Shown here: in pieces, positions 16,866 through 25,476 of the stretch | Numbering within the stretch: the stretch's first letter is position 1 | How the letters are laid out: each line of letters begins with the position of its first letter | Assembly (NCBI GenBank): GCA_964593925.1 | Contig: CAZQKM010000003.1 | Location: forward strand, 1-64,000 | Length of the DNA: 64,000 bases | Direction: 5' to 3' | Source of the DNA: Oleidesulfovibrio sp964593925 | Lineage (GTDB): Bacteria > Desulfobacterota > Desulfovibrionia > Desulfovibrionales > Desulfovibrionaceae | Translations under genes and position numbers: made by a program | Notes under the pieces: model-generated | What the model was told of the DNA's origin: nothing | Seen by the model: the letters and a program-made list of their open reading frames with translations, nothing else | Database searches by the model: none

Positions 16866-19800
16866 TTATAGCTGGCCGGTGGGAGAGAATTGTGCTGCGC
16901 TCTGTGACAGGTCATGCGAACGTAGTTCCGAGGCTGCCATGCGGCCATAAAGCGATTGCGGGTTGGTGTCGCGTAGTTTTGTCAATATGCTACGCCACTG
17001 CTTCATATCCTCGTTCTTTTTATGCAGCCGTGCCAGCCGATACTGCCATGCCGGATAATCCACATCGTCGGCAGTGGTATGGTCGGCGTATTGGGCGGCC
17101 CAGTCCAATGCTTCGGAGGCTCGGCCCGAGACTTCGGTAATATCCATCAGCATGTTGAGCAAATCTTTGATTTTTGTTTTATCTGCCTGATCGGGATTTT
17201 TTTCGGCCAGTTCGGTAAAGTTGCGCAATGAGCCTTGAGCCAGTGTATAGGCCGTACTCAGGTCACGGCGTTTTTCCGCGTCGCGGGCAAGAAAATATTG
17301 CGTGTAGCCTTCTTCTTCCTGGGGGACGTCGTCATGGAGATGCAACTGCTGCCACAAGGCAATGGCCTCGTCTGGCCTGCCGGTGTTTTCCAGCGCCAGG
17401 GCACGGGCATAGTCAAGCTGCCGCTGCGCTTCTGGGGTCAGCTCCCAGAGTTCGATACGGTCTGCCAGCGTAAGCACTGCATCCCATTTTTCAAGGCCAA
17501 GGTATGTTGAAAGTGCAAGGTTCATTGCCATTTCACTAAATGTGGGCACTTTCAGACCACGGAAAAACGGATCAATGACTTCCAGCGCTTTGGCTGGCTG
17601 GTCACGCTGGGCCATACTTATCCCCAGCGCTATACGGCTTTCGGGTGTGAGTTCGCTTTCCTGCCCACGTACAATGGGATACTGATCCCAAGCCTGCATG
17701 ATACGCTCATAGTTTTTTTGATCAATATTGTCAGCAGCGAGCATATTGAAGTTTTTCATGGCCACTTCGCGGACACGCGGCAGTAGTTCACTGTCGGGAA
17801 ATTTTTGTACAAATTCCGTGGCCGTGGAGAGCGAGTCGGAGTACTGGCGATTCCATAGCTGCCACATAGCCAGCTTCAACTGAGCCAGCGGAGCAAGGGT
17901 GCTCTTGGGATGGTTGGAGATAATTTTTTGATAAATATCTCGCGGACGCAATGAATACGGCCTGTCGAATACCGTAAACATGTCGCCAATATCGGGTGCA
18001 TCGTGGATGCCTTCTTCTGCCAAGCGCATCAGAGAGATAAGTCCGCCGTCTTTATCCGGAAATTTTCGTGCAGCTTCTTCATAAATTTGTCGCGCTGAGT
18101 CTATGCGTTCCTCTTGCAAATAGATATCGCCCAAGCGAGCAAGAATCAGGTCGGCCTCTTCGCCGTCGGGGTCGATATTGTAGTATGTCCAGTAATGCCC
18201 GCGTGCTGCCTCATAGTCTTGCATACGATACGCAACATCACCCATCATGTTAAGAAAAGGCGGATACTCCACGTAAAAACGTGGCCAACGTTTTTCTATG
18301 TAATCCACAATCTGGTATGCCTGTGCATAGTAGCCCAGACGGTATAGCGATCTGGCCAGGCCCACAGAAGATTCCCGCACGAACTGTGAGTCCGGATGAT
18401 TTTGTACCACATATTGAAATTGGTCCGCGGCCTTTTGATATTGTTTTTGGTTAAAGAAATAGTCTCCCCAATAGTAGTAGGTGAGCGGAATATTGGCATC
18501 ATTGGGGTGCTCACGTTTTAAGATATTGAAGTATGCTTCTGCTTCACGGGTATTACCGACCTTCAGGTTCAGTAGCCCCATGCGTAACAGGGCTGCGGGA
18601 ATACGCTCAGACTTGGGGTTGTAGTTCATGGCTATTGTAAGCGCCTTGGTGATCTGATCATAATTTGCGAGCAGATCATGCTTTCCCTGTGCATACAAGG
18701 CATCGCTTGCCAGGTAGAGTACTTCTTCTCGCTGCGTGGGCTGTAGATCAGTGCGCTTGTGCAGCTCATCCAAAAGGGTGAGTGTTTTTTCCGGTTCTCC
18801 ATTGTTTAATGCAACTTTGGCTTGAAACAAAAGATTCCTGGAGCTGACTGGAGGAGGCACGGGGTTGCCATCTTCATCCACATAGATGATGTCCGGTTCA
18901 GGCTCTAGGGGATCGCCGGAAATTTTTTCCATCTTGCGGGGGGGGACCTGTACAGGATCTACCTGCTGCTTACCGGATGGCACCGGGGCAGGAGTCTCCG
19001 GGTAGGGTTGCGCGTGGCGTTCTTCAGATGAGACTACTCCGCCTGCGGTATTTCCGCCCGTATTATCGTCCTGGTCTGCTGCCGAAGAGGCCGGTGAGCG
19101 TGCGTCGTGCGTCGCCTTTGGGTCTGTGGATACGGGTGATGTGGGTATGGCGTTTTTGGGCAGTGCTTCCTTTACAGAGGGGGCTTTGCCTATTCCATCC
19201 AGATGTGGACCAGTATTAGAGCTGACCACGCCACGCATGCCGTTGGGCGCGGTATTTTTTGTGACCGCTTGTTTTTTTTGTGGCTGAGGTAAAATTTCTA
19301 CGGGTGGCGTTAGTTTGGGGGGTATGGGCTTCCAGTCTGTCGGACCTCCATCATTGATACGCGCACGAAATGTATACGGTACTGAAAAAAAGGGTTGCGG
19401 CATTTCTGTGGGCGCAGAAGCGGAAGAAGGCGCAGGAGGTGGAGCATCGTTTCGCAATGTAGGAGGCTGTCTTTCGGCCAAAGAGCTACTTTGCGCGGGT
19501 GGTGTGGGTGCGGACGTAGCAGCGTCCACAGGCTTGGGCACAGGTGTTTCCCTCTGCATGGCAGGCAACATGGCTGTAGTACTGTTGGGCGACAGGGTTG
19601 GTCTGGCAGGGGGTACATTTTTCTGTGCGGCAGGCGGTTTGGACTGCGCACGGGGTGCGGGCGGCGCGGGTGTTTCCCTTTGCACAGCAGGCGGTGCAGG
19701 TTTGGGTACGGGCATTGCCTGCCTGGGGGGCGTGCGTGTAGCTGTAGTACCACTGACCGGTTGCCAGAGCTCGCCAATGGGGTCTGCAAAAAAATCAATG

Positions 19801-20165
19801 ACCAGTCTATTGCCGTCTGGCGGTAAAACGATATACCCAAATGCGTTGGTACGCATAGTGATGCTGATGGTTGAACCGGCGTTTTGCACTGCGGCAAGCA
19901 GGGCTGTACTGCGGGGGGGAGCCATATCGGGTTGGCGTGTGAGCGGTTCTTTGGCGGGCAGCAGGACCGTGATACGACGTGTGCCTGTGCGCGATACGGA
20001 TGCCACGCCCACAGGGCGGTCCAAAGTGATCACCAGCCGTTCTTTGTCGGGATATGCGGCCCAATACCATACCCCTGCTTCGCACGGAGTATAGAATAGC
20101 AAAAGGCCCCCTATGCAGGCCGGAAGAAGCCGGATAATTCCGGCAGCAAGCCTATTGCAGAGCAC
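16866..20165 (-). CDS. Large exported TPR-repeat protein with AMIN-like and proline-rich regions
   Basis: The protein (about 1,099 residues from GTG 20165) begins with a signal peptide (RLAAGIIRLLPACIGGLLL, then a cut near CEAG). A beta-rich AMIN-like domain follows (about residues 30-140; ERLVITLDRPVGVASVSR). A long Pro/Ala/Thr-rich linker spans about 140-440, and a run of TPR units fills the rest (for example AEAYFNILKREHPND and QKAADQFQYVVQNHPDSQFV). It resembles YbgF/TolA-associated or cell-wall scaffold proteins. Its frame is open to an ATG at 20354 with no ribosome-binding site; GTG 20165 places the signal peptide at the N-terminus. It lies between a sigma-54 activator and the Memo-family gene. 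The function is unknown. Confidence 0.8.
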   Translation of the reverse strand: MLCNRLAAGIIRLLPACIGGLLLFYTPCEAGVWYWAAYPDKERLVITLDRPVGVASVSRTGTRRITVLLPAKEPLTRQPDMAPPRSTALLAAVQNAGSTISITMRTNAFGYIVLPPDGNRLVIDFFADPIGELWQPVSGTTATRTPPRQAMPVPKPAPPAVQRETPAPPAPRAQSKPPAAQKNVPPARPTLSPNSTTAMLPAMQRETPVPKPVDAATSAPTPPAQSSSLAERQPPTLRNDAPPPAPSSASAPTEMPQPFFSVPYTFRARINDGGPTDWKPIPPKLTPPVEILPQPQKKQAVTKNTAPNGMRGVVSSNTGPHLDGIGKAPSVKEALPKNAIPTSPVSTDPKATHDARSPASSAADQDDNTGGNTAGGVVSSEERHAQPYPETPAPVPSGKQQVDPVQVPPRKMEKISGDPLEPEPDIIYVDEDGNPVPPPVSSRNLLFQAKVALNNGEPEKTLTLLDELHKRTDLQPTQREEVLYLASDALYAQGKHDLLANYDQITKALTIAMNYNPKSERIPAALLRMGLLNLKVGNTREAEAYFNILKREHPNDANIPLTYYYWGDYFFNQKQYQKAADQFQYVVQNHPDSQFVRESSVGLARSLYRLGYYAQAYQIVDYIEKRWPRFYVEYPPFLNMMGDVAYRMQDYEAARGHYWTYYNIDPDGEEADLILARLGDIYLQEERIDSARQIYEEAARKFPDKDGGLISLMRLAEEGIHDAPDIGDMFTVFDRPYSLRPRDIYQKIISNHPKSTLAPLAQLKLAMWQLWNRQYSDSLSTATEFVQKFPDSELLPRVREVAMKNFNMLAADNIDQKNYERIMQAWDQYPIVRGQESELTPESRIALGISMAQRDQPAKALEVIDPFFRGLKVPTFSEMAMNLALSTYLGLEKWDAVLTLADRIELWELTPEAQRQLDYARALALENTGRPDEAIALWQQLHLHDDVPQEEEGYTQYFLARDAEKRRDLSTAYTLAQGSLRNFTELAEKNPDQADKTKIKDLLNMLMDITEVSGRASEALDWAAQYADHTTADDVDYPAWQYRLARLHKKNEDMKQWRSILTKLRDTNPQSLYGRMAASELRSHDLSQSAAQFSPTGQL

Positions 20166-20417
20166 ACCCTTCTCGATTGCTGTATTCCATGTCAGATTTT
20201 TCCTGTGGCATTTTTGCGTCCATACTGATTTTTTGTAGAAGACATATGGTTTTTGCAAAAAAACTACCCATGGCGCTTGATGCAAAACTCGTACAATAAC
20301 GTTACGGAGGCAGTCAGCTTTTGGCGTAGTGCGGTGCTGACAGGCCTGAAGCATTTACAGCCACATGAAAAACACCTAAAAAAAAGCCATTGGGGCGAAC
20401 ATTGACGTTGAGGTAAC

Positions 20418-21443
20418 CTATTTCTCCAGCTGACGTTTTTTTAATTTTTCTATGAGCGTTGTTCGCTTGACCCCCAATATTTCTGCTGCCTGATTTTTTA
20501 CGCCGTCGGCCATTTGAAGGGCTTCCAGCAGCAGATGCTCTTCCATGGTGTCAAGAAATTCTTTCAGGTCCATTTGTTTTTTTCGCATGTCCTCTATGCC
20601 GGGCCAGGCAAAACCCTGTGGCATGGGTGGAGCATTAGGTAAAGGAACTTCTGGCAGGTCTTCCACTGCACCTACCTCGTGCAGAATTTTATGAGGCAGG
20701 TCGTGCAGTGTGACCGCAGTATCATCACATAAAATACTGAGCCTCTCCATGAAATTTTCCAGCTCGCGAACGTTGCCAGGCCATGGGTAGGCCATGAGGA
20801 TACGCTGAATGACGTCATCAAGCTGAAGTGTTGGACGTCCTTTGGACGTGCAGAATTTTTGTAAAAAAAACTTGGAGAGCAACAAAATATCGCTGCCGCG
20901 TTCACGCAGGGGAGGCAGGTGTAGAGGGATGACGTTCAGGCGATAGTACAGGTCTTCGCGAAAGTGGCCTGCACGCACTTCTGCCTCTAAGTCCCGGTTG
21001 GTTGCGGCGACAATGCGCACATTTATTTTGCGTGCAGCCGTGGCGCCGACGCGTTCGATTTCTTTTTCTTGCAGGGCCCGCAGGATTTTGACTTGCAGGG
21101 GCAGGTCCATTTCACCTATTTCGTCCAGAAAAATGGTACCGCCGTCCGCCATTTCAAAACGGCCCGGCCGAGTGCGTATGGCATGGGTGAAAGCACCTTT
21201 TTCATGACCAAACAGTTCAGATTCGAGCAATTCTTTGGGAATAGCGCCACAGTTTATGGGCACAAACGGCTTGTCGGCACGCTGGCTGTTCACGTGCAAA
21301 GCGCGGACAAGCAATTCTTTGCCCGTTCCTGACTCACCCGTCACCAGCACGGTGCTATCAGTGGGTGCCACCTTGGCAAGTACACGAAAGACGTCTCCAA
21401 GCGACGGACTTTGGCCGATCATACCGACAGTTTTAAGCTCCAT
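20418..21443 (-). CDS. Sigma-54 activator without receiver domain, variant GAFTHA loop
   Basis: A 341-residue bacterial enhancer-binding protein made of an AAA+ ATPase (about residues 5-240; Walker A GESGTGKE, Walker B GGTIFLDEIGEM, arginine-finger region LPPLRERGSD) and a Fis-type helix-turn-helix (NQAAEILGVKRTTLIEKLKK). There is no N-terminal receiver, GAF or PAS domain; it starts MELKTVG directly before the AAA+ fold. The sigma-54-contacting loop reads GAFTHA instead of the canonical GAFTGA, whereas the other activator at 57 kb has GAFTGA. It lies between a flagellar-rod-like gene and the TPR protein, all on the minus strand. Lacking a sensor, it is probably controlled by abundance or a partner protein. 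Confidence 0.93.
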   Translation of the reverse strand: MELKTVGMIGQSPSLGDVFRVLAKVAPTDSTVLVTGESGTGKELLVRALHVNSQRADKPFVPINCGAIPKELLESELFGHEKGAFTHAIRTRPGRFEMADGGTIFLDEIGEMDLPLQVKILRALQEKEIERVGATAARKINVRIVAATNRDLEAEVRAGHFREDLYYRLNVIPLHLPPLRERGSDILLLSKFFLQKFCTSKGRPTLQLDDVIQRILMAYPWPGNVRELENFMERLSILCDDTAVTLHDLPHKILHEVGAVEDLPEVPLPNAPPMPQGFAWPGIEDMRKKQMDLKEFLDTMEEHLLLEALQMADGVKNQAAEILGVKRTTLIEKLKKRQLEK

Positions 21444-21584
21444 GGAGTCTCCGGGCCCGAACAGACACTACGGGCAGTAAAATCATATACTGTATAGTGC
21501 CTGTCAAAAGACTGACACAAAGTCAACCCCAAGATGAAAAAATCATGGTAGGTCAGGGAAGGAAAGAAGGCAGGGGGCAGGCAG

Positions 21585-21950
21585 CTACACCAGCTCATTG
21601 ATGACATGGCCCAACGCTTCATCCTGTGAGCGGATGGTCATGGCATTTGCTTCGTAGGCGCGCTGCTGCTGGAGCATGCGCACATGTTCTCGAGTCGTAT
21701 CGGCTTCTGCGATGTTTTGCAGCTCCTGTGCATGTTGTTGTGCCGTACGTTCAATGCGGGCATGGCGTAAGGCCTGCATGGCGTCAGCCTTATGTTGACG
21801 GCGGATATCGGCCACCTGCATGTCTTGCTTTTTTGGGGGAGTATCTTGAGGAGAAAAAGTATTATCATATGCGCGAGCTATGTTATCAGCACTTACGGAC
21901 TGTCGTACGGCAAGCGCCTGCAGGGCGTGCAATGTGCTCTCAATGCGCAT
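21585..21950 (-). CDS. Small flagellar basal-body rod-like protein
   Basis: This 121-residue protein resembles the two ends of flagellar rod proteins joined with almost nothing between. The N-terminal part, LHALQALAVRQSVSADNIARAYDNTFSP, resembles the rod-protein N-terminal helix with its NNIAN-like element. The C-terminal part, EHVRMLQQQRAYEANAMTIRS then DEALGHVINEL, resembles the FlgC/FlgG C-terminal helix. The centre is charged and coiled-coil-like. Standard FlgB/FlgC proteins are 130-150 residues. AGGAGAGG precedes the ATG. No other flagellar structural gene is in the window; the neighbour is a sigma-54 activator of the kind that often controls flagella. Confidence 0.68.
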   Translation of the reverse strand: MRIESTLHALQALAVRQSVSADNIARAYDNTFSPQDTPPKKQDMQVADIRRQHKADAMQALRHARIERTAQQHAQELQNIAEADTTREHVRMLQQQRAYEANAMTIRSQDEALGHVINELV

Positions 21951-21987
21951 GAAACCTCTCCTTGAGTTCTGTATATATAGTCACGGA

Positions 21988-22022
21988 CTTGCCCCTTGTC
22001 GAGGAGGGGCAAGGGGGTTTTT
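21988..22022 (+). terminator. Terminator-like hairpin pointing against the flanking genes
   Basis: CTTGCCCCT (21988-21996) pairs with AGGGGCAAG (22004-22012) and is followed on the plus strand by GGGGTTTTTG. Both flanking genes are on the minus strand, where no U-run follows the stem. It may stop antisense transcription or act as a stem between folE2 and the rod-like gene. Confidence 0.4.
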
Positions 22023-22044
22023 GCGGCGCGCTCTGCACTACCTG

Positions 22045-22851
22045 CTATAAAAAATGTGTTTGCTTTTCGATACGGGCAAACGCGTTATGATTATGGATGG
22101 ATTCTATACTTTCCACCTCTACGCAAAACCATGACACGCACGGGTGCTTTTCAAGCTGCTGGGCTGCCGTGCGCACTACGTCTTCCACAAAAGTGGGCGC
22201 TGCAAAGGCTTGCTCTGTCACAAGTTTTTCGTCTTCCCGCTTGAGTAGCGTGTACACAGGGGATGATGCGGAGTGCTCTGCAAGCTCGATGAATTCTTCA
22301 AGCCAGCAAAAGGCATTCATGCGTAGTGAAATGCGTACCATGGCACGCTGGCTATGTGCCCCCTCATCACTAATGGCCTTGGAGCAGGGGCACACGGTCA
22401 TGACCGGTACTTCCACATGCAGCAGCATAGAGGTTTTGCCGTCTGCCAGTTCGCCCGTCAGGCGGCATTGATAGCTGACCAGACCCGGGCTACCTGTGGC
22501 AGGCGCTTTTTTGGTAATAAAGTATGGAAAAGAAAAGTGCACATATGCTTTTCGTGCTTGCAGGCGTGTTTTGACATCTTCAAGCAGATTTTTGATGCTA
22601 CGATAATCAAGATGCTCACGCCAGTGGCTCAGGGCTTCTACAAAGCGGCTCATATGTGTGCCTTTGAAATGTGCTGGCAGTTCTACACCGATATCCACAA
22701 CTGCCACCGTATGCTGGTGTCCGTTGGCCCGGTCGCTGACGACAAGAGGCAGATATAGGTTTTTTACACCTACGGTATCAATGGCAAGAGGAACTTGTGA
22801 GGGGCTGCTTTGTATGTCTTTCATGGCATGGTCGGTATGTTGTGGGTACAA
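22045..22851 (-). CDS. folE2: GTP cyclohydrolase FolE2 (type IB)
   Basis: FolE2 converts GTP to dihydroneopterin triphosphate for folate or queuosine synthesis, using metals other than zinc if needed. The 268-residue protein has family blocks KNLYLPLVVSDR, VELPAHFKGTHMSRF, the active-site VPVMTVCPCSKAISD (about residues 145-160) and AHSQRAMVRI. The frame starts at a TTG (22851) with AGGA at suitable spacing; an internal ATG at 22824 lacks a ribosome-binding site, so I kept the TTG. It follows nikR by 20 bases and is probably co-transcribed with it. Confidence 0.93.
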   Translation of the reverse strand: MYPQHTDHAMKDIQSSPSQVPLAIDTVGVKNLYLPLVVSDRANGHQHTVAVVDIGVELPAHFKGTHMSRFVEALSHWREHLDYRSIKNLLEDVKTRLQARKAYVHFSFPYFITKKAPATGSPGLVSYQCRLTGELADGKTSMLLHVEVPVMTVCPCSKAISDEGAHSQRAMVRISLRMNAFCWLEEFIELAEHSASSPVYTLLKREDEKLVTEQAFAAPTFVEDVVRTAAQQLEKHPCVSWFCVEVESIESIHNHNAFARIEKQTHFL

Positions 22852-22871
22852 AGGGGGCTATCCTGTCGATA

Positions 22872-23291
22872 TCAAAACAGGTTTTCCCCTGTGGTTGTCA
22901 GGCTGAGCTTGCCGTGTTTGACTCCACGGGTGGAGGTCAGGCGCTGCCCAAGGGTGCGGATGCGCTCTGCCGGCCCTTTGAGCACCAGTACTTCCAGACA
23001 GTTGTCATGGTCGAGGTGCACATGCAATGTGGTGATGATGAGGTCGTGCTCTGCATGCTGTATTTCTGTCAGACGTTGCTGCAGGTCACTTTTGTGATGG
23101 TCAAAAACCAGTGTGAGTGTGCCTGCGATATGACGTCCGCTTTCTTCCCATTCCTGCTGCACAAGAGTATTGCGGATAAGGTCACGAATGGCTTCTGAGC
23201 GAGTTTGATAGCAGCGGTCATGGCACAATGCATCAAATTTTTCCAACAGGTCAGAATCAAGAGAAACGCCGAAGCGGATAGTCTGGCCCAT
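22872..23291 (-). CDS. nikR: Nickel-responsive regulator NikR
   Basis: NikR is a ribbon-helix-helix repressor that senses Ni2+ through a C-terminal ACT-like domain. The 139 residues contain the RHH (TIRFGVSLDSDLLEKFD, then YQTRSEAIRDLI) and the nickel site HVHLDHDNC, whose His-x-His and Cys spacing equals H87, H89 and C95 of E. coli NikR. The FDHHKSDLQQRL segment supplies the fourth ligand. AAGGAGC precedes the ATG. It lies 9 bases behind a methyltransferase gene and 20 bases ahead of folE2. No nickel transporter gene is nearby, and I could not find a GTATGA-N16-TCATAC operator upstream. Confidence 0.95.
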   Translation of the reverse strand: MGQTIRFGVSLDSDLLEKFDALCHDRCYQTRSEAIRDLIRNTLVQQEWEESGRHIAGTLTLVFDHHKSDLQQRLTEIQHAEHDLIITTLHVHLDHDNCLEVLVLKGPAERIRTLGQRLTSTRGVKHGKLSLTTTGENLF

Positions 23292-23300
23292 ACTTGCTCC

Positions 23301-24050
23301 TTATGGCGCTTGCGAGGCGCTGTCGTCTACGGAGAAGGTGTCCGCGTTATTTGTGCATGCACTGGTGCGGGTAATCTCCCAAAGCCGGACAGGCACGGTG
23401 TATTGCTGCCTGTACAGGGCGAGTGTGGGGCGTGTCCGCAGCAGGCGAGAGTGCCATCCCCGTTCATCTAGCGCGGCTTGAAACAACGTGTATATATTGC
23501 GTCCCGGTTCGGCAAGCCAGGCGCGACCGTGGGGGGCAAGGACGTGATCAATGCAGTTGAGAACAGGCTCCACAAAGCGTTTTTCATACATAATGTCACC
23601 GCCCCAGACCACATCCATGCTGTAACGTTTGAGCGCGGGATGACGCCAGTCCATGGCTGTCCACAACGGTGCCTGGTGCAGGGGAATATGGTTGAGCTGC
23701 GTGTTGCGCGCGGCAAAAGCAAGGGCCTGCGGCTCATAATCCATACCCACAACATGCGCACCAAGCCATGCGCCCACAAGAGCGGTAAGCCCCAAGCCAC
23801 ACCCGAGGTCAAGGCACCGTTTTTTTTTGACATGCTTTTGAGCGCTCTGAATGTGCTCTGCCAGCGCAATGCTTGCGGGCCAGAGTTCGGTCCAGTAGGG
23901 CAGACGCTCGTCACTGTTTAGCTCGGAATCAACCATGGCTTGCCATAAGGTTTCTAGGTCGGCGGCACGTTGCAGGTTCCAATTGCGGCCACAGACAGTC
24001 ACGCTGATACCGGGGCTGTAGGCGGTGTATGGTGTTGGGGGCATTGTCAT
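23301..24050 (-). CDS. Class I SAM-dependent methyltransferase (lysine methyltransferase-like)
   Basis: The 249-residue protein has the SAM loop CLDLGCGLGLTALVGAWLGA with the acidic residue in VVGMDYEPQAL, and a WGGDIMYEKRF block. The ERLPYWTELWPASIALAEHI segment is typical of the METTL/ETFB-type protein-lysine methyltransferase group, where YWtElWPaS is a hallmark. The target is unknown. ATGs at 24050 and 24044 are equally possible and neither has a strong ribosome-binding site; a GTG at 24104 is also in frame. It heads the probable operon with nikR and folE2. Confidence 0.82.
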   Translation of the reverse strand: MTMPPTPYTAYSPGISVTVCGRNWNLQRAADLETLWQAMVDSELNSDERLPYWTELWPASIALAEHIQSAQKHVKKKRCLDLGCGLGLTALVGAWLGAHVVGMDYEPQALAFAARNTQLNHIPLHQAPLWTAMDWRHPALKRYSMDVVWGGDIMYEKRFVEPVLNCIDHVLAPHGRAWLAEPGRNIYTLFQAALDERGWHSRLLRTRPTLALYRQQYTVPVRLWEITRTSACTNNADTFSVDDSASQAP

Positions 24051-24205
24051 GATGTATATTGTAAATTCATACCGCATGCAGAGCATATCGTCCAGCATAA
24101 CCACACGAGATACCAGAAGTACACCTGCCCGTTGACCACATGCACCCCTACCGGTATTCTACATGGCAGTGTCGCAGGGTTACAGGATATTTTAGGGGTG
24201 CATTC

Positions 24206-24748
24206 ATGCTTGATTCTCCGCTCGCATCATTACATCGCATGGTGTGGCTGGCCTTGCTGGCTGCCTTGATAGCTGTCGGGGCTTTTATGTATGTTCCCCT
24301 GGGGCCGGTGTCCATGACTTTGCAGGTGTATTTTGTCCTGCTGGCCGGTCTGATCATGGGGCCGGTATACGGCCCACTGGCCGTGTTGCTGTATGTACTG
24401 GCAGGGGCAGCGGGGTTGCCTGTGTTTTCCGGAGGCCGCTCGGGGTTTGCGCATCTCATGGGTCCTACAGGGGGTTTTCTGGCGGGATTTGTCGTGGCTG
24501 CATATATTTGTGGCCTGGTGGGCGGGGGGCGTAAGACGCCGTTGCCTATACTCTGCTGCGGCGTCTGTGTGGCCATTGGCGTGGTGTACCTTGTAGGAGT
24601 GTGGCGTTTGGCTGCTGTATTGGACATGGAAATGCAGGGAGCGTTTGCTTTGGGCCTCATGCCACTTGCTGTGGGGGATCTTTTCAAAGTACTTGCTGCT
24701 GTGCTGTCATATCGTTTTCTTTTTTTTCGCAGGTTGTTGCCACGGTGA
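24206..24748 (+). CDS. bioY: BioY biotin transporter S component
   Basis: BioY is the substrate-binding membrane subunit of the ECF biotin transporter. The 180 residues form six hydrophobic segments and show the family blocks VPLGPVSMTLQVYFVLLAGL (about residues 30-50), YVLAGAAGLPVFSGGRSG and LMGPTGGFLAGF. AGGGG lies 8 bases before ATG 24206. Its stop overlaps the GTG start of the ATPase gene in GTGA, so the two are translationally coupled. No dedicated T subunit follows. I did not find a clear BirA box upstream. Confidence 0.94.
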   Translation: MLDSPLASLHRMVWLALLAALIAVGAFMYVPLGPVSMTLQVYFVLLAGLIMGPVYGPLAVLLYVLAGAAGLPVFSGGRSGFAHLMGPTGGFLAGFVVAAYICGLVGGGRKTPLPILCCGVCVAIGVVYLVGVWRLAAVLDMEMQGAFALGLMPLAVGDLFKVLAAVLSYRFLFFRRLLPR

Positions 24749-25476
24749 TTGAGCTTTCTTCTGTATCATTTACATATGCCGGAATGACGGCACCTGCCTT
24801 GCATCAGGTTTCGTTGAGCATTAAGCAAGGTGCACTGCTGTGCCTTTGCGGTGCCAACGGCAGTGGAAAATCAACCTTGCTGCTGTTGCTAGCAGGACTC
24901 TTTGCTCCTGCCTCGGGTACTGTGACCCTTAAGGGGCATTCGCCGTACGGGGGCACCCGCGGGATGCGGGAACAGGCAGCATTGGTCCTGCAGGATGCAG
25001 ATTTGCAGATACTTGGGGCCACCGTGGAAGAGGACTTGCAACTGACGCTTCCCAGGGGAAAAGACTCGCACGATGCGGCCTTTGCCATGGCAAGACGATT
25101 TGGGTTGGCTGAATGCTGGGAGAACCCTGTACAAACCCTTTCATATGGTCAAAAGCGTAAATTGTGCCTTGCTGCCGCTGCTTTGCGCAGACCGGCATTG
25201 CTGTTGTTGGATGAGCCGTTTAATGGGCTGGACTATCCGGCAGTGCAAGAGTTGCGCGCTCTGCTGCGGGCAAATGTCACCGCCGGGCTTACGCAGGTCG
25301 TTTCTGTGCATGACATGGAGCCGGTGCTTGATCTGTCCGATGCCGTGGCCGTGTTGCATGAGGGGGTACTCGTATCCCATGGGGTACCGGAAAAGGTACT
25401 TAACAGCGCAGACCGGTATGGCCTGCGTGTGCCCTGCTCATGGCGCTATAAGCGGCGTATTGAGCCATGGGATTAA
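24745..25476 (+). CDS. bioM: ECF transporter ATPase (BioM/EcfA)
   Basis: This 243-residue ABC ATPase energises the BioY transporter. It has Walker A GANGSGKST, a Q-loop at LVLQDADLQI, the signature LSYGQKRK (Tyr in place of the usual Gly), Walker B ALLLLDEPFNGLD and the switch His in SVHDME. The GTG start at 24745 overlaps the bioY stop; the long upstream open frame is out of frame with bioY and has no coding character. A complete BioMNY needs an EcfT, and the only one visible lies 19 kb away on the other strand. Confidence 0.9.
   Translation: MIELSSVSFTYAGMTAPALHQVSLSIKQGALLCLCGANGSGKSTLLLLLAGLFAPASGTVTLKGHSPYGGTRGMREQAALVLQDADLQILGATVEEDLQLTLPRGKDSHDAAFAMARRFGLAECWENPVQTLSYGQKRKLCLAAAALRRPALLLLDEPFNGLDYPAVQELRALLRANVTAGLTQVVSVHDMEPVLDLSDAVAVLHEGVLVSHGVPEKVLNSADRYGLRVPCSWRYKRRIEPWD

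Noticed and set aside
19315..20094. 259-codon plus-strand frame inside the TPR gene
   Set aside because: It is the shadow of the proline-rich linker on the other strand.
16866..20354. ATG 20354 as the start of the TPR protein
   Set aside because: It puts the signal peptide about 70 residues in and has no ribosome-binding site; GTG 20165 fits better, although the choice is not certain.
24045..24072. NikR operator upstream of the nikR operon
   Set aside because: A TCATAC half-site is present at 24067-24072 but the partner GTATGA at the required 22-base offset is missing.
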